Source: an uncultured Lachnospiraceae bacterium
GTDB taxonomy: Bacteria > Bacillota > Clostridia > Lachnospirales > Lachnospiraceae
Length of the DNA: 64,000 nucleotides
Assembly: GCA_910584685.1 (NCBI GenBank)
Contig: CAJUAO010000011.1
Span: 1-64,000 of the forward strand
Reading direction: 5' to 3'
This document shows positions 17,725 to 28,500 of this stretch, piece by piece (the first letter of the stretch is position 1; the number at the start of each line of letters is the position of its first letter). The notes under the pieces were generated by a model that saw only the letters and a program-made list of their open reading frames with translations, searched no databases and was not told where the DNA came from. The translations under genes were made by a program, and so were the position numbers.

Positions 17725-18654
17725 TTAGATATTGTCTTGCGTGTTTAAACGGGATTCTATATCACACATAGCCTGATTAATAATTGAATTATAATTATTT
17801 AAATAGTTACCTGTAAGTGCATCCCCGTATTTTACAGCTTTAATATCTTCAATTATAGATAATTCATTTTTTATATATTGTCTTAACTGATTAGTATATA
17901 CCGTATGCTGTATCAGATTTTTATATTGAGCAATATAAATAGATATAATCTCTGCTGGGGAAAATAATCTAAAATTATTACCATTAGAATGATAAGGAAC
18001 ACTCATACCGGTTATTTTTACATTTTGTAAGGCTGCTAATATATTAGATTGGTCTTCTAACGTATATGAATATCTTTCACCGTCAATAACAACACCAGCT
18101 GTGATTAATTTACTGCAAAAAGAATTTATTTCTTTAATCTTAGCATCCTTTGTTTCCTCTAAGCAGTTTTTTAGAAATTTTTTTTTATGAGCGTTACGTT
18201 CTTCGTCAGAGGTTTCAACCAATTCTTCATTGACAATTTTATATAATGGATATTCGTATTCATTAAAAATATTAAACTCCCATTCCATATATTCAAGGGA
18301 TGTTCCTGAGCGATACAGATATAATCCTTCCTCTGTATTTTTATTTATTCTCATTGTAATACCGATAATATAGCCGTTTTCATCAGGAACTAAGAAATCA
18401 TAATATATATTTGAATTGTCAGTAAATTCGATATAGTTATTTTTTGTATTAATATCAAAAATGCCTTTATGATTTTCATATGAGTTTAGTAATTCTCCAA
18501 TGTCTGAATATATCTCAAAACCATTATTATTAATAGCTGCCGGCAATAAAGTATCTGAGTCAAAATATACTCTTATGTTACTGTTTCTTGTTTCTTCAAA
18601 ATTGATTATTTTATATTTTGATATTTCCGTTGAATTTATAAATTTTAAAAACAA
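17725..18654 (-). CDS. Phage tail-associated protein with DUF4376-like domain
   Basis: A 309-residue protein at the distal end of the tail operon. Residues about 190-280 resemble DUF4376, a domain of phage tail-fibre-assembly or fibre-tip proteins: AGVVIDGERYSYTLEDQSNI, then VPYHSNGNNFRLFSPAEI, then an HTVYTNQLRQYI segment. The N-terminal half is unassigned beta-rich sequence. The start is TTG at 18654, 9 nt after AAGGAGGG. It lies 16 nt after the BppU-type fibre gene, so a role with that fibre is likely. Confidence 0.65.
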   Translation of the reverse strand: MFLKFINSTEISKYKIINFEETRNSNIRVYFDSDTLLPAAINNNGFEIYSDIGELLNSYENHKGIFDINTKNNYIEFTDNSNIYYDFLVPDENGYIIGITMRINKNTEEGLYLYRSGTSLEYMEWEFNIFNEYEYPLYKIVNEELVETSDEERNAHKKKFLKNCLEETKDAKIKEINSFCSKLITAGVVIDGERYSYTLEDQSNILAALQNVKITGMSVPYHSNGNNFRLFSPAEIISIYIAQYKNLIQHTVYTNQLRQYIKNELSIIEDIKAVKYGDALTGNYLNNYNSIINQAMCDIESRLNTQDNI

Positions 18655-18670
18655 ATATTATTTCCCTCCT

Positions 18671-21013
18671 TTATTGTCCTATATGTAAATGAATGTAATA
18701 TATGACAGACCACGCATTTGGCTTATTTATTGTTAAGGTTTTATTGCTGATACTACATAAGGTTCCAAATGAGCTATTCGGAACAAAAGAAGTAAGTGTT
18801 CCTGATGAGTTATAACCACCGCTTATTACCATAGCTGATGAAGAATGAATATATATAGCATAAGTTGAACCTCCGGAACCATTTCCACTAATAACAATTA
18901 TATCCCCAGGTACTGTTGCAAGAGTTTTACTGCCGGAAGTGATAGTTTCAGAACTTCCAAGCTGCATTTTCTTTACAAGTTTACTGTTTAAATTACTATA
19001 TACACTTTCAAGAGCATATAATGAAGGCGCATATCCATATCCAGCTCCTGCCGTATGCCCGCTGGACATAGAAGTATAGGTATCAAATAACTGGACATGA
19101 CCATAGACGGAATTTGTTGCTGCACCGTAAGTATTTTTATCTTCTGAAGTGTGTGATGAAGGAGGCATACTGCCTAAAGCAGTCTTTAAATGAGACAGAC
19201 TCGCCTTTCTTAAATAATTATCACTGCCATTTGTAACCATAACCTGGGATATAGTCGGATTTTCGTTGTTTGCACTGTTTTGATTAAAACGGCTGCCAAA
19301 AATATAACCATTTTCTGTTCTTCTGACAATAGTATTATAATCTGCGCCTGTTGAAGCCGAGTATCCATGCAAAGCATCAGAGTTTGTTGCCGTACCGTGA
19401 AACTTAGAGGCATGGAAATTGCCGTTCCCATCCATCCAACATCCTACATGATTATTTTTTTTAGAGGAATAGTCATTATCTGTTACTTTTGAAATATAAA
19501 AGCCTTCATCTGCGGCATCATTATTTGCCAGCACTCCTATTTCCCAGCTGCTTGACACTCCTCTCATAACCATTGCAGGATTCCATTCACCTGGAGAAAC
19601 GCCATTTCCTCTTATATTTATACATGCATTATCCCTTCCGGAAACCCATGAGCCTCCTAAAAAGGATGGAAAAATTAACTTACCAGTCATAGAGCCACCG
19701 CTTAAAGGCAGATAGTCACCTGAAACACTGCCACTTGAACTTGATGAGATGATAATTTTTTCGTTTTCCGAGTCAGGAGTGAGCGTTATATTATCACCTG
19801 CTTCAAGTATCAATGTATCAGTTTTTGAATTGGCAGAAACAGTAGCAGAGCCAACAGTAACGGCACTAAAGGCATTCTGGTTTTCCTCAGCATTAACAGG
19901 GGCATGTGCCGTCTGACTATGCTCGTAGGCAGCTTTTCCCCTGTCTCCTCTGTAAGCGGTAGAGGAGGTTTCACCTAACGCAATAGTCTCACTTATTATG
20001 GCAAAAGCACTTCCTGACCAACGGTATGTTTTATTTGAAATTAGGTCAATATAGATTTTTCCTGTTTCCCCTGTGATTTCAGTTATGTGTTCAGGCTCTT
20101 TGTAAAACTTATTATCGTTAAGATACCCTTCGATTACATCATCAACGTATGACGGAAGCTGGTTTGACGGAATTAAGCCGTTTGCATCCAGCTCGGCTAC
20201 TCCGTTTGCAATGCCTTTATCTTCTGATAAAACGAAATGGTGGGAATTAAGCTTGTTTTGCAGACTGTCAGCGGCATCATTTGCTTTTTTAGCAGCCTTT
20301 TCTGCATTGGAAACAGCGGTAGCAGTATTGTTTTCCCTGTCTGTCTCCTGTGTTTGTCGTAAAGTTTCATTATCCTTACGGGTATTCTCGTTTTCAATCC
20401 GCTGGTTTTCGTTTGAAATTCTTATATCCTCAGTATTTATACGGTTATCTTCGGCAGCTTGTCTGTCAGTTTCATTTGTCTGCCGTTGATTTTCATTATC
20501 AATGCGCTGTTCTTCGTTTGTCTGCCGAATATCCTCATTTGCTTTAAGCTTGTCATTTAATTTCTTATTGCCTGCAATTAAGCTGTTTAAGGCACCGAAT
20601 TCATTTGAGCTTTCCATTACGCTGTTATTTACGGCAGTTTTGTCAATGTTAATTATAAAGTTTTTGGTGGAATATATAATTCCGGTTTCTTCGTCTGTAA
20701 GCTGAATGTCACAGACTGCATTACCTTCAACTGCAAGAATTTGTTCAGTGAGTGTAATAAAAACACGACCGTCCTCAAGAATGTTGCAGTCATTATATAC
20801 GTAAGTTCTGTCAGGCTTTTGAAGTCTTATTCTTGCAGCTTCATTTGTTTTGACAGTTCTTGGTATGCCGTTTTCTGTCAGAGTGCATATGATATATCTT
20901 GCAGTATCCAGGTGCTTTGCACGGGAAATGTTGTAAGAGGGGTTTATGAAGTCAACGGCAAGGTCAAGAACCTTGTAGTTTTGTTTGATTTCGTTAAGTT
21001 CTGTTAAGGTCAT
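18671..21013 (-). CDS. Phage baseplate upper protein (BppU type) / tail fibre
   Basis: A 780-residue receptor-binding fibre candidate. Residues 1-130 match the BppU N-terminal domain that attaches to the baseplate. Residues about 150-250 are a run of NExxRQxNE-type repeats predicting a long trimeric coiled coil. Then comes a common fibre linker (GVAELDANGLIPSNQLPSYV), and a beta-rich C-terminus ending in a compact domain likely to be the receptor-binding tip. AAAGGAG precedes the ATG. The N-terminal part is less AT-rich than the adjacent island. Confidence 0.85.
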   Translation of the reverse strand: MTLTELNEIKQNYKVLDLAVDFINPSYNISRAKHLDTARYIICTLTENGIPRTVKTNEAARIRLQKPDRTYVYNDCNILEDGRVFITLTEQILAVEGNAVCDIQLTDEETGIIYSTKNFIINIDKTAVNNSVMESSNEFGALNSLIAGNKKLNDKLKANEDIRQTNEEQRIDNENQRQTNETDRQAAEDNRINTEDIRISNENQRIENENTRKDNETLRQTQETDRENNTATAVSNAEKAAKKANDAADSLQNKLNSHHFVLSEDKGIANGVAELDANGLIPSNQLPSYVDDVIEGYLNDNKFYKEPEHITEITGETGKIYIDLISNKTYRWSGSAFAIISETIALGETSSTAYRGDRGKAAYEHSQTAHAPVNAEENQNAFSAVTVGSATVSANSKTDTLILEAGDNITLTPDSENEKIIISSSSSGSVSGDYLPLSGGSMTGKLIFPSFLGGSWVSGRDNACINIRGNGVSPGEWNPAMVMRGVSSSWEIGVLANNDAADEGFYISKVTDNDYSSKKNNHVGCWMDGNGNFHASKFHGTATNSDALHGYSASTGADYNTIVRRTENGYIFGSRFNQNSANNENPTISQVMVTNGSDNYLRKASLSHLKTALGSMPPSSHTSEDKNTYGAATNSVYGHVQLFDTYTSMSSGHTAGAGYGYAPSLYALESVYSNLNSKLVKKMQLGSSETITSGSKTLATVPGDIIVISGNGSGGSTYAIYIHSSSAMVISGGYNSSGTLTSFVPNSSFGTLCSISNKTLTINKPNAWSVIYYIHLHIGQ

Positions 21014-21437
21014 GGGAACTCCTTTCTGTGGATTTTTAGTTAGGTGAGTTAGGGTGAGGGAGGAAAAAGATTTTTTTAAAAAGAAGGCATAATCTTATAT
21101 AACATAAGAAAAGGCACTCAGCTAAATGCCAATTAGATTAGCATCAATATTATAGCCATTACTACAAATAAAAATTAAAACATTTTTCAGTATTTATAAT
21201 AATACTTTTTATTAAATCTTCTATGTTTAATTGTATGGGGATATTGCTTAACTACATATACAAAATCAATAAAATAGCTTTCTGACCGCATAAGTTCTTT
21301 ATACAGGTTTGTAACTTGATAACTTGATTTTAATAAATTTAGTATATTTTTTGATGTTAAAATATCCATAATTTATATATCTTTTATTTAGAATTTGTGT
21401 TAAAATATTCCTATTAAATTACATAGGAGGAATACAT

Positions 21438-21569
21438 ATGTCGAGAGTTAATGAGGGCGGGATGCATTTTGTATCTTATCATCGGAAAAGTAAAGAATTT
21501 TACAAAGATAATTCTTATGTAAGAAAGAATTTAAAAAAAATACTTGCAAAAAAAAATGGCTGTAACTAA
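21438..21569 (+). CDS. Small basic hypothetical protein (43 aa)
   Basis: Begins MSRVNEGGMHFVSYHR and is very Lys/Asn-rich. It is supported mainly by a strong ribosome site (AGGAGG, 7 nt before ATG) and by the 14-nt overlap with the next ORF, which suggests coupling. Function unknown. It runs against the direction of the surrounding tail genes. Confidence 0.45.
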   Translation: MSRVNEGGMHFVSYHRKSKEFYKDNSYVRKNLKKILAKKNGCN

Positions 21570-21870
21570 TAATAAAGAAACACTTAAAGACAGTACAATA
21601 ATATATGATGGAGGAAAACGGTATAAGGTTATTAATATTGATGAAATTGGGAAAACTGCCATACCGCATAGAATTAAACAAAAAGCAAATAAGGTTAAGA
21701 ATAGCAAAACCAATAAACATCATAGTTCTAAAACCAACAAGAAAAAAATGCTTGTAAAAAGAACTTTAAAAACAAATGTAAGTTCGGATATTATAGAAAA
21801 ATTACCAGAAAATGCACTTGGTAATGATCCACGTCTAAAAGAGGTATTTAAGCAGTTTGGAAAAAATTAA
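21556..21870 (+). CDS. Small hypothetical protein (104 aa), Lys-rich
   Basis: The protein has an N-terminal segment STIIYDGGKRYKVINIDEIG, a Lys/Asn/His-rich middle and a C-terminal LPENALGNDPRLKEVFKQFG. I do not recognise the family. The ATG at 21556 overlaps the upstream 43-aa ORF; a TTG at 21544 is also possible. Part of the AT-rich accessory island between two tail genes. Confidence 0.5.
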   Translation: MAVTNNKETLKDSTIIYDGGKRYKVINIDEIGKTAIPHRIKQKANKVKNSKTNKHHSSKTNKKKMLVKRTLKTNVSSDIIEKLPENALGNDPRLKEVFKQFGKN

Positions 21871-22204
21871 GTAATAATAATGTCAATAAAAGTTTTTACT
21901 GCGATGAATTGTGGTTATGAGTGATAAATTTAAACGCATGTTCAGACTAACATAATATAATGGTATATGATATAATATTCCTATAATTCACAAAAGTAAT
22001 AAAATTTGAATTAGCAGCAACTCTGATGTGAATGGTAAGGTTAATCGAAATCATTTATTTTGCGTAGTATCACTAATTCACAACAAACAAAAGGAGTTGC
22101 GAATAGGTTTAATCATACTGGACCATTTTTATAATAAAAAATGCTTAAAACTCTTGATTTATAAGGGATTAAGCCAGACCACATATAATTAAAGGAGAGT
22201 ACAT
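21871..22204 (+). promoter_or_regulatory. AT-rich upstream region of the P63C gene
   Basis: No clear gene. It holds AAACGCATGTTC at 21932-21943, one base from the LexA-type core seen at 47900, followed by a TATAAT at 21971-21976. A weak promoter with possible SOS-type half-operator is plausible but unproven. Confidence 0.3.
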
Positions 22205-23110
22205 ATGTCAAAATTAAAAGTAATGTATGAAGGAATTTTGGATTTGACAAATTGCAGAATTCCATGTTATGTATTAGAAGATAGTACGAGGATTTTATCA
22301 GGAAGACAAATGCAAACAGCTTTAAAATTAACAGATGATATACCGGCATCTCAAAGTGCAGGCTCTCGTTTACAAAGATATTTGAATCAAAAATCTTTGC
22401 ATCCATATTTATATAAAAATGAAGATAAAAATAAATATAGTCCTATTATATGCTATAAAGGCAACACACAGATAAATGGATATAAAGCTACTGATTTAGT
22501 TGATTTATGTGATGGTTTTTTAGAAGCAAGAAAAAATATAGCTTTATCATCAAGACAAAAAATCATTGCAGACCAAGCAGAAATTTTAATGCGTAGTTTT
22601 GCTAAAGTAGGTATAATTTCTTTAATTGATGAAGCAACAGGTTATCAGTATGAACGTGAGGCTGATACACTTCAAAGACTTTTGAGATTATACATTAGTG
22701 AAGAATTACTTCCTTGGCAAAAAACATTTCCTGATATATATTATAAGGAATTATTTCGATTAAACGGTTGGGACTTTACCGAAAAAGGTATTTCAAAAAG
22801 ACCAAGTGTAATTGGAACATGGACTAATAAATTAATTTATGATGAATTACCAGACGGTATAGCTGAAGAATTAAAAAAGAAAGTTCCGACTAGTAAAAGT
22901 GGTAATAAACTTGCACGATACTTTCAGTTTTTAACCGATGATTATGGAAGTCCTCATTTAAAAGCACAAATTAACAAGATTATAACTATTTTCAATATGT
23001 CTGATAATATGGAAGATATGTGGAAAAATTTTGAAAAAGCTAAAAGCAGGCAAATGAATTATTTAGAATCACCTTATAAATTTGATGAAAACGGACATAC
23101 TGTCGAATAA
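22205..23110 (+). CDS. P63C-domain phage accessory protein
   Basis: A 301-residue protein resembling the P63C domain family, named after a mycobacteriophage gene and found scattered in phages and bacterial accessory regions. Support comes from the ACYVLEDSTRIL-like start, RILSGRQMQTAL, the ARKNIALSSRQKIIADQAEI helix, and the central LYISEELLPWQKTFPDIYYKELFRLNGW motif, which is typical. Biochemical function is not established. It is on the plus strand, opposite to the tail operon, with GGAGAG before the ATG, and is AT-rich. It is probably a moron gene expressed independently of the tail genes. Confidence 0.75.
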   Translation: MSKLKVMYEGILDLTNCRIPCYVLEDSTRILSGRQMQTALKLTDDIPASQSAGSRLQRYLNQKSLHPYLYKNEDKNKYSPIICYKGNTQINGYKATDLVDLCDGFLEARKNIALSSRQKIIADQAEILMRSFAKVGIISLIDEATGYQYEREADTLQRLLRLYISEELLPWQKTFPDIYYKELFRLNGWDFTEKGISKRPSVIGTWTNKLIYDELPDGIAEELKKKVPTSKSGNKLARYFQFLTDDYGSPHLKAQINKIITIFNMSDNMEDMWKNFEKAKSRQMNYLESPYKFDENGHTVE

Positions 23111-23342
23111 GGTGAAGATTTGTCAGAGGCACCACCAATTAATATGGTGAAGTAAAAAGTTATGCCTGAAAGTAGCACACAAAGCAAAGATGATAAAGAA
23201 TAACAGGATATTATGCTCTGTTTTCTTTATACCATTCTTCAGTTATATTCTTTAAATCATCAAAATGAATACAAATACTACTATAACAATTCAGTCTTCA
23301 ACAAGTAATATTTATGATATTAGACATTTGCAGGTATAGATT

Positions 23343-23588
23343 TTATGAATCAAGACCAGAATTAACGTCTCTGCCGGTTATTCTTTTATAGTCTGCAACA
23401 GTTAATATAGTGCCAAAATATTCTAATGAATTAATTGTATCTGTAAATAATTCTTTGGCTTGTCTTATTGTCAAGCCGTTTTCTTTTATAAAAAATAATA
23501 ATTCACTCTGAAGTTCGTCTTTCCTGTCGTTAGTGCAGTTTCTAAATTCTCCTTGAAATAAGTTCTGAAATAAGTTTATTTCTTTCAT
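23343..23588 (-). CDS. Small hypothetical protein (81 aa)
   Basis: Starts MKEINLFQNLFQGEF and has a central helical segment KENGLTIRQAKELFTDTINS; I do not recognise the family. The helix pair could be a small DNA- or protein-binding module. A strong GGAGG ribosome site supports expression. Located in the accessory island between P63C and the lipoproteins. Confidence 0.6.
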   Translation of the reverse strand: MKEINLFQNLFQGEFRNCTNDRKDELQSELLFFIKENGLTIRQAKELFTDTINSLEYFGTILTVADYKRITGRDVNSGLDS

Positions 23589-23769
23589 TTTTTAACCTCC
23601 ATATATTTGTGTAGTTTATAATCACTGTAATAAAATGTTATGTTTATAAATTTTTCTGTAAAGAAAGTTTTACCGAAGAATTATGATTTAACGGATATTC
23701 TCCTATGTAGAACTTTGTTTGTCTATGCTGCTATTTGAAACTTAAAAAATAATTTAGTGAATAATAATA

Positions 23770-23805
23770 AAACACCACCATACAAGTGGATGTACAGTGG
23801 CGTTT
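23770..23805. terminator. Bidirectional hairpin terminator after the lipoprotein pair
   Basis: Stem AAACACCAC / GTGGCGTTT with one mismatch, followed by TTTTTT on the plus strand and by TTTTATTATT on the minus strand. It ends the lipoprotein transcripts coming from the right. Confidence 0.7.
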
Positions 23806-23818
23806 TTTGTGTTTAAAT

Positions 23819-24574
23819 TCATTGTTTTAATTGAGAGTTTGGAAATTCTATAACTATAGTAAAATCATCACTAGGAATACGTTTGGTGTGAAGAAAATGC
23901 CCATTGCTAACCTTATAATCATTTTCTATATGAGAATGAGAGAATGTGATAGTTCCAGTTTCAATGCAATCATCATTAGAATTATAAATATTATATATAC
24001 AATATGGTGATATAAATTCTGTAGAAGATATATTAATATCAAATTCTATTGCACAATAACCATCATAACCAATAGAATGAAAACTATGCTCTATAGAATT
24101 AATTGTAAATTCTATGTCATTATCAGAATATTTCTCACCCTTATTTACTCCTTTTACTGTTAAAGTAGGATTAGGATATTCTTCAATAGGTGTAGTAGTT
24201 TCAGTAGGTCTAGGTGTAGTAGTCTCAGCAGGTGTAGTTTGAACAGGTACAGGTGTAGAATTAACTGATGTTACAATAGTAGTTTGCTGAACTTCTGCCT
24301 GAGTTTGTTGCTGTTCAGTAATATTTTCGGTGTTATCTATAACTTCCTTTTCAGATTCAGAAATTAACTCAGTGGTATCTTCTTCAGTTGTAATTTCCAC
24401 AGTAGTGCTTGTAATATCACTCGATGTATCTTCCACAAAAGTAGTAATAGTAGCAGTACTCTTCCTTTCAGCCTTTAATGTATTAGTATCATCAATCTTA
24501 TTTGAACACGCAGATAGGACTATAGGTAATATAGCTGTTACGACATATATGTAAGTTTTAATATTTTTCCTCAT
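23819..24574 (-). CDS. Phage-island lipoprotein, Thr/Pro-rich (copy 1)
   Basis: A 251-residue secreted lipoprotein. It has a signal peptide with lipobox LSAC, the lipidated residue being about Cys23. A long Thr/Ser/Glu and Pro-rich linker spans about residues 35-135, and a compact C-terminal beta domain of about 110 residues follows (FTINSIEHSFHSIGYDGY). It is a paralogue of the next gene upstream. Function is unknown; by position (moron among tail genes) and type it could act in superinfection exclusion or as self-protection against the particle, which is inference only. Confidence 0.75.
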   Translation of the reverse strand: MRKNIKTYIYVVTAILPIVLSACSNKIDDTNTLKAERKSTATITTFVEDTSSDITSTTVEITTEEDTTELISESEKEVIDNTENITEQQQTQAEVQQTTIVTSVNSTPVPVQTTPAETTTPRPTETTTPIEEYPNPTLTVKGVNKGEKYSDNDIEFTINSIEHSFHSIGYDGYCAIEFDINISSTEFISPYCIYNIYNSNDDCIETGTITFSHSHIENDYKVSNGHFLHTKRIPSDDFTIVIEFPNSQLKQ

Positions 24575-24623
24575 ATAATAATCTCCTAATTGTTATTTAT
24601 TATAAAATAATGTTATATATGCT

Positions 24624-25415
24624 TTATTCATAATTTGAAAAAACTATAGTGTATTCATCGGGTGGTAAGTCGTTTACAAAAAAACTTGCACTAGCCGTTT
24701 TTGATGTACTTGTTTGATAATAAAAATTAACAGCCCCAGTTGTAACACAAATACTATCAGAATTATAAATGCTATATTTACAATGAACAGGTGAATAATT
24801 TTCTAAAATTGATATTTTTACTTGAAGCTGAAGTTTTATTTTTGAAAAGTATCCATTAATAGGATAGCTTTCATCAAGAATAGCATAATTTGCGGAATCT
24901 ATTGTAAATATATTCGTATAACCATTTTCATCATTGTAAATATATTTTTCACCAACTCCCTTTATTACAAAACTTGGATTTTTATATTCTTCAGGTGTAG
25001 TAGTTTCAGTAGGAATAGATGTGTCGGTAGGAATAGGTGTAGTCGTTGTAGTTGGCATAGGTGTAGTTTGAACAACTGGTTGCTCATTATTTTGAATAGG
25101 TACAGGTGTAGAATTAACTGGTATTACAGTAGTAGTTTGTTGAGTATCAGCCTGAGTTTCCTGCTGTGAAGTAATAGTATCTTGACTATTCAAAGTATCT
25201 TGTTCAGTATCATAAATCAACTCAGTCGTATCTTTCTCAATTGTAGTTTCTACAGTGGTGTTCGTAATATTGGATTTATTTTCCAACAAAGTTGCTTTAT
25301 TTTGTTTTACATCCTTTAATGTATTATTAGCATCAGTTTTATTTGAACATGCGGATAAAATTATAGGCAATATAGCTGTTATAACATATATACATGTTTT
25401 AATATCTTTCCTCAT
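24624..25415 (-). CDS. Phage-island lipoprotein, Thr/Pro-rich (copy 2)
   Basis: A 263-residue paralogue of the neighbouring lipoprotein with a nearly identical signal peptide and lipobox (ILSACSNK). The Thr-rich linker contains runs of TTTTTPIPTDT type and the C-terminal domain (FTIDSANYAILDESYPINGY) is diverged. The signal peptide and linker are conserved while the domain differs, suggesting duplication followed by divergence of the exposed domain. AGGAGA precedes the ATG. The pair lies between the tail gene ending at 25513 and the fibre gene. Confidence 0.75.
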   Translation of the reverse strand: MRKDIKTCIYVITAILPIILSACSNKTDANNTLKDVKQNKATLLENKSNITNTTVETTIEKDTTELIYDTEQDTLNSQDTITSQQETQADTQQTTTVIPVNSTPVPIQNNEQPVVQTTPMPTTTTTPIPTDTSIPTETTTPEEYKNPSFVIKGVGEKYIYNDENGYTNIFTIDSANYAILDESYPINGYFSKIKLQLQVKISILENYSPVHCKYSIYNSDSICVTTGAVNFYYQTSTSKTASASFFVNDLPPDEYTIVFSNYE

Positions 25416-25512
25416 ATAATATTTCTCCTAATCATAATTAATTAATAGAAATATTATATAATATTCTGCTTATATATTCAAGATAAAGATATTATTTATA
25501 ATACATAAATTA

Positions 25513-28500
25513 TTATGCAGTATATTTATTTATAGTCTCATTTAAATATTGAATCTCTTTATCCATTGCCTGTATTTTTTTTATAAGTAATACTGTAAGT
25601 TTTGAATAGTCTATTGCCTCACAATTTCCATCTCTGTCGTGAGTAACTACATATGGATATATTTTTTCCATTTCTTCAGCTATTAAGCCATATTGATTTT
25701 TATAACCGATATTTGGCTTATAATCAAATGATACAGGTCTGATTTTAGAAAAATTATCAATAAAATCATCAGATAATGTTTTTATATTTTCCTTGTATCT
25801 TATAGATGAAGCATTGACAAATGACCTTGCACAGCAATCTCCTGTATAAGCATCCATATAGAAACAATTTTGAGAGTCAAAACCGTTTGAAGTGTGAGGT
25901 ACAATATAAAATCGAGATTGCTCATCATATCGAAGATAAATTTTTCTGTCATAATTATTATGTAAAATTACATTTGAAGCATTATTGCTTGTAAGGACTT
26001 CAATATTTCCTTTACATTTAATATAATCTCCTATTGATAAATTACCTGTATTAGTAATTGAACTTGTTGTTATGTTATTAAAAACTCCATTTCCACTTGA
26101 ATTAACATAATAGTTTCCATATGAACCAAATTGTATTGTTTCTTCAAACCTTATAGTACTTGTTACGCTGCTTGCAGATATATGAACAGCATAAACATTA
26201 TAAGTGAATAATGTATCAACTCCACCACTACCAACTTCCCAATATGAACTAATAAGATTTGCACCTAAATTTGTGTCATAATAGCTTGTATATATAAACA
26301 TGGAATCATCTTTAGTTGGAACTTTTAGTCCTACATTCCATTTGACAGTTGAGGATTGGATATAGTTGCATTCAAGAGCTAAATTGTTTATATTCCATCC
26401 ACCAATTTTACCTTTTTCAGCATTAATAGTACCTGATATATTAGCATTTTGTGAATATAGTTCCCCATTATTCTTTATGTAAGTTATATCATTACCCTCT
26501 TTATCCTTAACAAAAAATGCAACATTATTAGCATATTTAGAAGACTGTAACCCTATAATTCCCGCTTCTGTTTCTGTATACAAACACTGACCTAATCCAT
26601 ATCCTGATGGTTTACCTATACTCCACTTACCAATAGTCCCACCAGTAGCAGTGATATTATCAGTAGAAATTGTCCCCGTAATATTTGCCCCTTTAGCAGT
26701 TAATATACCCTTCGTTATATTCGTATAAGCATCAGACGATGCATACTGCCTGATACCATTTGTCCCCAAATAAATACCGGCAGTTGTAGAAGTTAAGGAA
26801 CTTGTACCGTTATAAATCGAAGAACTTCCTATGGTAAATCCTCCAATGCTTCCGCTGGTAGCAGTAATCCTCCCCGAAACCTCCAACACATTACCCAAAG
26901 AATCATACCTAAGCCTCCCACCTGCAAAAGAAAAATCACCGCTATTCAAATCAATATGCGTCCCAGCAGGGGAAGCTCCGTCAGAAGAATAATTCCCAGA
27001 ATAAACATTCCCCCCGACAATATCATTCCCCATCAAAATCCCCGACACAACAGCATCCGCAATAAGACCATACCGTGATACATTTTCCCTTAAAACAGGA
27101 TTATAAAACTCAATCCTCCCAAGAGCCGCCTTGGCAGTCTTCCAGTAATCATCAGTATAAACAAGACAGTTATTAGAAAATTTAACCTGTTCCGGCAGAT
27201 AACCACCGGAAATATCATCCCACTGTCTTCCCGTAATCCCATGCTCATCAATTACAAACTCCTGATTTATGCTGCTTGAAATATTATAAAGGGCAGCATT
27301 TAACCCGTCATTTCTTATGGTATCAAGCTCCGTAAAGCCTTTTGCCCCCTGCTTAGCCTGATGAGCCACATAGCTGAAACTGGCAGCCATGGTTTTAACA
27401 CTGTCCATAAGGCTTTTAGCGTCATTCAGTCCGTTATAGGTTTCAGTTACGTCAGAAAATTCCACCTCAATATTCTGTATCCGGGAAAAATCAATACAAT
27501 AATGAATTAACCTGAGCCTGTATATTTTATCATCCAGCTTAATCCTAATCCAGTTTCCACCCTCAAACATACCTGTCAGCTTCTTAAATTCAGGTATCGC
27601 CAAAAGGTTAAACATGGCTGCCGACAGGGACAACTGCAAGGTGGAAGCAGTAACGGCATCAAGCCTTGCCTTGTCAAGCAGTTCCTGCGCCTTTTCAATT
27701 AATTCCTTGCTGTTTAAGCCGTCAGATATATAATTGCTGTTTTCAAAGGAATCCTCCCGTCTGAAAGAACACAATTCCCTCCATAATTCTTTTCCAAGGA
27801 AATTTTCAAGATTAAGGTAATCTGTTATTTCACCCTGCGCTTTTTCCAGTTCACATAACTTTTTATCAACAGCCTCAAGCTCAGATGCTCTCACCTTTAT
27901 TTCAGCCTGAATGGCAGTAAGCTTATTATAATAAGGCAGGTATAAATCATGATAAATATCTCCATAAATAGTATTATTTGCACAATTATTATCAATCATG
28001 ATGTCAATAACAGACTGATAAGCAGATTCAAAGGAATTAAGCCTGTTTAAGCAGTACTTCTTTAACTCTGCCTTAAAGACATTTAACTCCGTTTTAACGT
28101 CAAATATGTCAACTAAATAAATATCGTCCCTGTCAATTTTTTTTCTGATGCTCTGCTCAATCTGACAGGCATAGTCGTCATTAATTGTAAGGGTAACATA
28201 CCCTGTATTTTCAGCAGTATCATTTTCATCACTGTAATTAGTCAGCCTGAACTTACCCTTCCATGTCTGGCTTACAAAGGAAGTACTGTCCTCAATAAGC
28301 TCAATTCTATATACAGTACTGTTTACAATACATTTTGCCATTCCAAGAACGGCATTATTAACCGTATAAACAGAAGCAATGCTTACATCCTGTACGGCAA
28401 CGGGATTCATGTTTGCCGCTGTTAATTTTGCCAGTTCCTTTTCAGCGTTGGTTTCAGCTGTTTCAATATCAGGCATCATGGCAGATTCCAACTGTAACTG

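Noticed and set aside
21187..21369. 60-codon minus-strand frame in the accessory island
   Set aside because: AT-rich and Tyr/Lys-rich, with no ribosome site; not enough support to call a gene.
22106..22204. About 31-codon frame (TTG start) before the P63C gene
   Set aside because: The AAGGAG motif directly abuts the TTG, leaving no spacing, and the product is too short to judge.
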